A DNA stretch of 32,782 bases. Origin: Chromera velia (lineage: Eukaryota > Sar > Chromeraceae). Below the pieces are notes generated by a model, which saw only the letters and a list, made by a program, of their open reading frames with translations, had not been told where the DNA came from and ran no database searches. The stretch lies in assembly GCA_018398765.1 (NCBI GenBank), contig JAHBMJ010000866.1:1421-34202 (forward strand), read 5' to 3'. A program made the position numbers and the translations under genes. The number at the start of each line of letters is the position of its first letter. Position 1 is the stretch's first letter. Shown in pieces: positions 26,968-32,782 of the stretch.

Positions 26968-27036
26968 GGGGCACAAATGGGGAGACAGCAGCGGGGCACT
27001 TAAAGAGGCGGGGCACTTAAAGGGAACGGGGCACTT
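26968..27036 (-). promoter_or_regulatory. Repeated GGGGCACTT motif upstream of the CobW-DUF1826 gene
   Basis: GGGGCACTT occurs at 26993-27001, 27010-27018 and 27028-27036, the first two extended by AAAG, and a partial copy GGGGCAC lies at 26968-26974. Spacing is 17 and 18 bases. Read on the gene's strand it is AAGTGCCCC. The cluster lies 30-100 bases upstream of the ATG, so it may be a promoter element or lie in the 5' leader. No known factor site is claimed. Confidence 0.4.
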
Positions 27037-27061
27037 TCGTTAGTACAGTTGAGAGTTTCTC

Positions 27062-27566
27062 TCAAATATTCGACCTGAACGATTTTTTTCCGCTGGGATC
27101 CGTCCCGTACAGATACTGCTCAGCCGGCCAATGACACCTGGCAGAGCAGTTACACAAGACATTGGTCAAGGACAAAGAAGATTCAATAGAAGAGACCTTA
27201 TAGAGACGTTTCGATGGTCCTGGAACGAATCCGGGGAATCCGTCACGCATTTGTAGGTTTAACCGGGCCCCGGAAAGCCCATTGAACTCTAGCTCAGTCT
27301 GACACACTCTGAGACACGGTGTCCGTGCGAACGGACCGGAATGGCCCATGCAGGGTGCCCCAAAAAAGCGAAATTCAAAATTTCGATCACTTCAATTTTT
27401 CTACGACGCGAACTCCGGAAAAAAACGTTTTCTGTCCACTTAGTGTGGCTGCTATGTAAGTGTGTGCTGAGTCTTGCTCTTGGTTTGATCACTGTCCCTT
27501 CACGTTCCCCTGTCAGCTGGATTGCCCCGTCACCTGCCTCTGCGCTGCTCGTTGGAAAAGTCGACA
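27062..27566. other. Divergent intergenic region between the CobW-DUF1826 and ML genes
   Basis: About 500 bases between two genes transcribed away from each other, so both promoters are probably here. No TATA-like element stands out. Small open frames on both strands have no features of real proteins. Confidence 0.5.
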
Positions 27567-28801
27567 ATGGTTCGGGCCGTCTCCGCTTTTGCGCTGTCTC
27601 TTATTTCTGCCGTCTCCGCCAATCATGAGCTGAGAGAGCTGAGCTGGAAAGTCTGCCCTGGCCATTCTGCACAGCCGCAGCTCAATGTTGGCCTTGTGGA
27701 GCCTCTGGTCACTTCTGGAGACAAAATTGGTCTGATGGTCTCTGGGGAGAACACAGGAGAGGAGATTCAGGGCGGGAAGGTCCACATGCGCATGAGGGTC
27801 AGTTGGGCTGTGTCCGTGTGATTTCCCGCGACAGCGTGCCTGTTAATGTGAACGAGTGAGTGATGGACGGCAGGTTGCAGTCGGAGGACTGCTCAATTGC
27901 TTCTCTGGTCCCGCCTCTCTTGATCTTGAAATGTTCTGTCGTCGCCTCGTACATACAACTCTATGTCCCTCTCTCTGTTTGTCTCCTTGTATCGCTTGAG
28001 TCGTCTTCGTTGATGTGCCTGCGTGCAGTATCCTGCGGACGCTCCCTTTCAGAAGGGAACCGTGACGATCAACTCAAAGAAGGACCTCTGCTCTGTTCTC
28101 GGTGGAGGTGGGTTTGCTCGTCCGTTCGTTAATTACATGTGGATTGACTTTGTCCGTTCTTGGTTTTTTTCCCAACATGGGTCAATCTACATTCTTCTTC
28201 TATTTGCTCGATTTCTGTGCTTCCTTTAATGCGGCAAGACATTTTCTTCAAAGCCAACTAAAAATGAAAATAACTTTTTTGTCGCTCTTCTGTGTGTCTT
28301 GAGATCTCGGTACTCTGCCCTCTTTTCTCATGACCACTTCCCAATTGTGTCTCCCCTCCCTGCGTTCCTGCAGCTTGCCCGGTCGACCACGGAGGTAACT
28401 TCAGCGCCGGCCTGGTCTATGATGTCCCCGAATGGGCTCCCTCTGCCCCTGTGAAGGGCACCATGGAGGTCCGTCAGGAAGGAAGGAAGGGAGGGAGGAA
28501 AGCAAGAACGAAGAGAGGAAGGCAGGAAGGAAGGAGCTATTCGTGCCGTCGTTCTCTAGATATTTTACTTGTCTGTTGCGCGTCTCTTCCTTACTGACTG
28601 CTGCCAGAAGCTCCTGCCCTTCGTCCGCTTTCGTGTCTTTTTGTAGAAGCGCCTACCTCTCTTGCCTGTCTGTCTGTCTCCGTCCAGGTGAAGTCTGAGG
28701 AGGGTGCCGTTCTCCTCTGTCTGGAGCTTTCTGGGCGGATTGTCAGAGGAAAATCTTCCCAGAAGCAAGAGAGTGAGAAGAGGCAGACTCCCAAACTCGA
28801 A
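27567..28801 (+). CDS. Secreted ML-domain (NPC2-like) lipid-binding protein, first domain
   Basis: Exons 27567-27797, 28029-28107, 28374-28468 and 28688-28801 join with phases 0, 1 and 0 to give 173 residues. The start is ATG at 27567; the frame extends upstream only to a TTG. MVRAVSAFALSLISAVSA is a typical cleaved signal peptide, so the product enters the secretory pathway. The mature part has ELSWKVCPG, CSVLGGACPVDHG, VPEWAPSAPVKGTME and VLLCLELSG, with four cysteines spaced as in ML domains, small beta-sandwich folds that bind a lipid or sterol (NPC2, GM2 activator, PG/PI transfer protein). After exon 4 a gtcagt donor probably leads to the second domain. If it is not used, the frame ends in the intron at 28832-28834 and gives a one-domain protein of 183 residues. 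Confidence 0.82.
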
Positions 28802-28990
28802 GTCAGTTGCGGTAGGGGGGGGAAGCTGTTCTGATTTTTCAGCATGTTTTCATGTATGGCATGTGCATACGGCACAGACAGCGAGGAGGTATCGCTTAGG
28901 TAAGCAACAGAGCCTTCCTTCTTGGGAGGGGGGCGGGGGCACACGAGAAAAGGCCATGCTTGGGCACAGGCAGGCATGAAGTGAATGCGC

Positions 28991-28992
<2 letters not shown>

Positions 28993-29026
<34 letters not shown>
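28993..29026. repeat. (AC)n microsatellite between the two ML domains
   Basis: About 17 AC repeats in the intron joining domain 1 to domain 2. Confidence 0.93.
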
Positions 29027-29027
<1 letters not shown>

Positions 29028-29161
29028 TCAGGGCATGCGCAGCCGCAAGGGCAAAAGAGGCTCATGGGCATGCATCGTCAGAGTCGCAGGCTCTCAAAAT
29101 TTTTTCTCAATTTTCGCGCAGAAACCGGCATGAGAGGATGGATGGATGGATTGTTGATCAG

Positions 29162-29595
29162 CAGGCAGGGCTCCTGGGTATGGACTGGAAGAAATGCGGC
29201 GACGGCGACCGGATGGACGTGAAGGGCGCCTCCATCACACCCGACCCTCCCGTCTCTGGTGAGTCCGTCTTTCATTGAGTCCGTCGCTGCATGGACCTTT
29301 CCTTTCTTGCAGACTCTGGGCACTCATCACTGCGCATAGTATGTGAACATGCAGCGAGAGAGAGGCAGACGAGCTGGAGGATGGGGCGATGCGAAAGTCT
29401 TTCTTCCCTCCCTTCTCACCCTCCTTCCTTACTGTCGCCTTCGTGCAGGAGGAGACTTCCAGTTTGCTGTCAACGGCAATCTGGCAGACGGCGAGCCGGT
29501 AAGCCTCTCGGGGGGGTGGAGGGTTCGATTTGAACTGGTGCATCTGTGCGAGCATGTATTAATCTAATAAATGTGTATGCGTGTATGCATGTATG

Positions 29596-29633
<38 letters not shown>

Positions 29634-31047
29634 AGAAAGAAAGAAAGAAAGAAAGGCAGGAAGGGAGGAAGGGAGGAAGGGAGGAAAGGCAGAGGCAGAG
29701 GCAGAGGCAGAGAGTAAAGGGAATCTCGGCTCGAAGAGAAGAGATGAGGTCGGTCGGCCCGATGCAAGATGAGAGAAGGTACAAACAAAAAACTAAAGAG
29801 AAAAAGGTACTGGTTGTCTGTCCATGCATAAGACACAGAATTAAGGTGTAGATAGTTCTGGAATACTAGGCGAACAAGAAAATGAAAAGAAGGAAGGGGG
29901 ACAGAGAGAATTGAGAGAGCTTTTCTTATTTCTTTTCTGTCCAACCCATTTTTTTCCGTATGGCCGTCTCCTCCCCCTCTCTTCTGAATGCACAGATCAC
30001 TGGAGGTTCCATCGACCTCGACTTCAAGTACGACAGGATTATTCCTTACAAGAAGAGCATCGAACTCTGCAAGGCCCTCAAGGACGCAGGTCGGTCGGTC
30101 GGTTGATTAGGAAGGATTCAGTTTGCTTGCTTCTTCTGTTTTTTCTTCGACCCTTTCTTCTTCAGGTAGTCAAGGAATCAGACAACGGTGAGGGAACGAG
30201 GCAGCGCAATCGTTCGGGAGACACCAGGCAGGGTGCGGGGAGGGGATAAAGAGGGAGAGAAGCTGACTGATGAGAGACGCAGACGGAGTGCTCCCTCCTG
30301 AGACATTTCGCTCAAATTTCCACCTGTGTGGTCCTTGCCACTCGTTTTCTTCAATTGGTTTCTTAACTCGCCCTCCTCCCTGCATTCCTCTATCTCTCCT
30401 CTCGCTTCTCTCTCTGTCAACGTTCTTTAATTTCTACTGCAGGATTCTCCTGCCCTGTGAACCCTGGAGAGATCCAGATCGCAGCCAAAACTTCCATTCC
30501 CAAAATCGTCCCTGCTGGAAGCCTCAAGGGAACCGTCAAGGTACCTCCGTTGCTTTATTTTAAGACACACAGACGCCCTCAACTTTCATGCAAATTCAGA
30601 TTTATTTTTTCCTGACAAACGACAAGGAGATCGACCCTTCGTATGTAGAGAGGAAACTATTTGTACACTCACTCACCCATTCGTACACTCACTCTATTAG
30701 TGCATGGCCCTGCCCGTGTGCACGCTGACACACGGCCTCGCGCGTGTGTGCGTATGTGTGTGCCGCAGAGAGAGAGAGAGGGAGGGGACTAAGGGGGGGG
30801 TGTCATATCATCTCAAAACTTCCCATCTCACCGTTGTGCTTGCTCCTTTTCCCGCTCCCAGTCACTGCATGCATGGGATGCATGCTTCTTTAACGCTCCC
30901 TCGAGTGGTCTCTCCTGCGTGCAGGTGAAGGACTCGAAGGGAGCCCAGGTGATGTGTCTGAACGTGGGCCTGAAGGTTTCAAAGAACAAGAAGCACCTGC
31001 TCAACGAGGTGAGAGATGAGGAGGAGGAACGCCTCATTGTTGCATAG
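29162..31047 (+). CDS. Second ML domain, probably the same gene
   Basis: Exons about 29162-29258, 29449-29498, 29996-30089, 30443-30540 and 30925-31047 join with phases 1, 0, 1 and 0. They encode LLGMDWKKCGDGD, DFQFAVNGNLADGEP, YDRIIPYKKSIELCKALKD, FSCPVNPGEIQIAAK and VKDSKGAQVMCLNVGLKV. The stop TAG is at 31045-31047, unless gtgaga at 31009 is used as a donor to an exon I cannot see. Four cysteines and the CPVNPG turn match domain 1. The 5' border is uncertain: acceptors at 29161, 29164 and 29121 are possible, and only the first two match phase 0 from domain 1. No signal peptide precedes this domain, which argues for one two-domain protein of about 326 residues and against a second gene. Confidence 0.75.
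29596..29712. repeat. (TG)n(AAAG)n(GGAGGGAA)n(GGCAGA)n compound microsatellite
   Basis: Four successive simple-repeat blocks in the intron between 29498 and 29996. Confidence 0.93.
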
Positions 31048-31147
31048 AGAGACCTACCAGGAGCAGCAGCTCACATAATTTGCCATTCACGCACCTTTGC
31101 GCAACTTTGTAAGCCTCGCTCACACAAGAGTACTTTTCTTGGAGAGG

Positions 31148-31153
31148 AATAAA
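31148..31153 (+). terminator. Candidate polyadenylation signal AATAAA of the ML gene
   Basis: AATAAA lies about 100 bases after the TAG at 31045. It is a plausible poly(A) signal, but whether this lineage uses AATAAA is not shown by the sequence. Confidence 0.35.
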
Positions 31154-32480
31154 ATGAAATAACATTACGCGCAGACACCAAGCAACAGGAAGTCGCTAGC
31201 GAAATTGCAGCGGAGGAGAAATGATGGCGCGTGACAGAGAAGAGATGAAAGGTCAAGGAAGGCAGAGAAAAAAATACAGACAGCGGAATGAAATGGCAAA
31301 GGCCAAGGGACCTGTTGTCTACCTGCCTGCCAGGAAGGAGACGGAATTCAAAAAAACGTACGGAGAGAAAACCCGCTTTTTCAGCCCTTTGGATGGGCAT
31401 AAAGGACACACACAGACGCGTTTTCCCCTCGGTGATGGGTGAGTTAGGTTCACACGCGCGTCAAGAAGAGAGAACGGAAGAGAATGAAACAGAAGGAGCG
31501 GCAGTCCGAGAGAAGAAGGCAGAAAAGTGAAAGAGAAGAATGGGAAGCCAGCCCGTTTATCTGTCTGCACATTTGTGATCTTTCAAGGGTGAGAGCCGGC
31601 GTCAATATCTGCTTTTGTTGCTTTTGTTCACCCGCGCTTCGGTGACTGAATATTGTACAGGCTGCCTTTCTATACCCGGAATTCAGAAAAGTTCATTTGC
31701 TCGTTGTGTGTGTTTTTTGTTTTCCTCACCGAAGGAAGGAATAATTCAAAACTGTCCATCAATCAATTGGTCAAGACTGTTGGGTATTTGCTTCGAGTTC
31801 ATTCTGCCTGACAGCCTGCCTGCCTGCCTGCCTGCCTGTTGTTCGTGATCGGTCGACAATCCAAAGGGGTAATTGAGAAACAACAAGCTTTGAGGGAGGG
31901 GGGTTTCGCCAGCCCCATGCAGGGTCGCAATCCCTGAGGCAGTGTATGATCTGCTGGCTGTGCTTGGGTATGCATGTTTGTTGGTGTACTGCTTTTTCGT
32001 TTTCTGTGGCCACATCTTGAAAGTTGTACAGAGAGGGGGGCTGAGGGGGTGGGAAAGGTTTCTGTGTTGACAATCTCACTCTCTCACATGCTTACTGACC
32101 ATTGCTGTTGTTTTGCTTGGGCATCGACTCTTTGAACTTTCGGTTGGTCGGCCAGTCGTTTTTTCGTAGTAAATTATCTCTCCACGATTCTCTCCGTAGA
32201 AACCACCTCCAATCGTTCAAAGCTCCTTCCCTGAAAATGACTGTGGCGTTGAAACGCTTTCTTTTGTTTCCTTTTTTGTCTTGCAACTGCTGTTATATCT
32301 GTCTGTCTGATGAAATGCATGTATGTTTGACATGCAATGCATGCGTGTTCGCCGGCTTGCCAAACCTCCGTCGCGGTCCATCTGTCTATCTAGCTGTCTA
32401 TTGGAGCGCAAGCCTGAGGCCAGTCACTTCGTCCATGCAATCATTGCAATCCGGTGACGGGGGCAAACTCAATCAAAAGA
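31154..32480. other. Downstream region, no gene seen
   Basis: No exon chain, signal peptide or RNA gene could be supported on either strand. It contains a CTGC microsatellite at 31812-31839 and several unremarkable open frames rich in Ser, Arg or Lys. Confidence 0.5.
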
Positions 32481-32782
32481 CTTTATGACTACTGAGACAG
32501 TCACTTCGTCTGATGCTACTTTATGACTAGCTTTATAATGATAAATCTAGTCATAATTATCATCGTTTTGAAGGTTCAAAGTTTTTTAAATTCTGTCATG
32601 ATTTTAAAATTGATCATGCAATCAAATGTTATATTGATGTAACCAGTAGTGATGTAATTAAATGTGAGTTATCATGTAATATTACTTGCACTTCATATGT
32701 ATAAAGACCATAGTTGCCGAAAGGATAGTACATTGTACTATCGGATAGCTAGTACAATAGGATAGTACCTGATATATTTTTA
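32481..32782. other. AT-rich right edge, possible repeat element
   Basis: The base composition becomes AT-rich at about 32481. The segment ends with a near-perfect palindrome, GATAGTACA-T-TGTACTATC at 32724-32742, followed by further GATAGTAC and TAGTACAATA copies. A 16-base word at 32490-32505 matches a word inside the hAT-like element (20816-20831) with one mismatch. No coding potential is visible. Confidence 0.45.

Noticed and set aside
26939-27016. N-terminal extension of the CobW protein that looks like a basic targeting peptide
   Set aside because: The frame extends upstream only to a GTG lying in the GGGGCACTT repeats; there is no ATG, so the ATG at 26938 is used. An upstream coding exon cannot be fully excluded.
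27345-27400. GGGTGCCCCAAAAA word resembling some transposon ends
   Set aside because: No matching inverted copy or target duplication was found nearby.
32102-32488. 128-codon + strand frame near the right end
   Set aside because: Composition is Ser/Leu/Cys-rich without domain motifs, splice support or a plausible neighbour.
1-32782. CRISPR array, prokaryotic operon, rRNA or tRNA genes
   Set aside because: Repeats present are microsatellites without spacers, the genes are spliced, and no structured RNA signature was found.

Overview
The window looks like nuclear DNA of an intron-rich protist. Genes are cut into many short exons by GT-AG introns, nearly all acceptors end in TGCAG, and introns are full of CT, GT, GAAA and GACA microsatellites. 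There is no prokaryotic layout. A chromerid-type alga (Chromera velia or a relative) is my best guess, but that is inference from style, not from a marker gene. Many apparent open frames over the microsatellites (Ser/Leu, Lys/Glu, Cys/Val or Thr/His runs) are not genes.

Left two thirds (1 to about 22.3 kb, + strand): one long gene that begins before the window. I could place 46 exons, all read by eye. The first 41 total about 1,560 coding bases (520 residues), and every one is a multiple of three with phase-0 borders. They form a tandem module of four exon types: A (75-87 nt, VDADF-HP-D...LA-KGEPYK), B (21 nt, DAYNKVK-like), C (24 nt, DALVALAK-like) and an optional 12-nt micro-exon D (VPCK, AGCS, VQCE, KDVW). 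Units 1-7 are clear and units 8-12 are increasingly divergent. Five exons of mixed phase follow and encode an unrelated C-terminal region. I do not recognise the protein.

The last intron of that gene (about 19.5-22.1 kb) is AT-rich and carries an 876-bp non-autonomous DNA transposon with hAT-type hallmarks: an 8-bp target duplication and 22-bp inverted ends beginning TAGTG.

22.3-23.9 kb holds no confident gene. From 26.9 to 23.9 kb on the - strand lies a three-exon gene for an 816-residue protein. It joins a COG0523/CobW metal-chaperone GTPase (P-loop, GCICC motif, CobW C-terminal domain) through an acidic linker to a DUF1826 domain. These two families are often neighbouring genes in bacteria, so the fusion suggests they work together, probably in zinc handling.

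Divergently transcribed from it (27.6-31.0 kb, + strand) is a secreted ML-domain (NPC2-like lipid-binding) gene with two tandem ML domains that share intron positions and phases. The right end (31.05-32.78 kb) has no gene I can support and becomes AT-rich after about 32.48 kb, where a second repeat element may run off the window.
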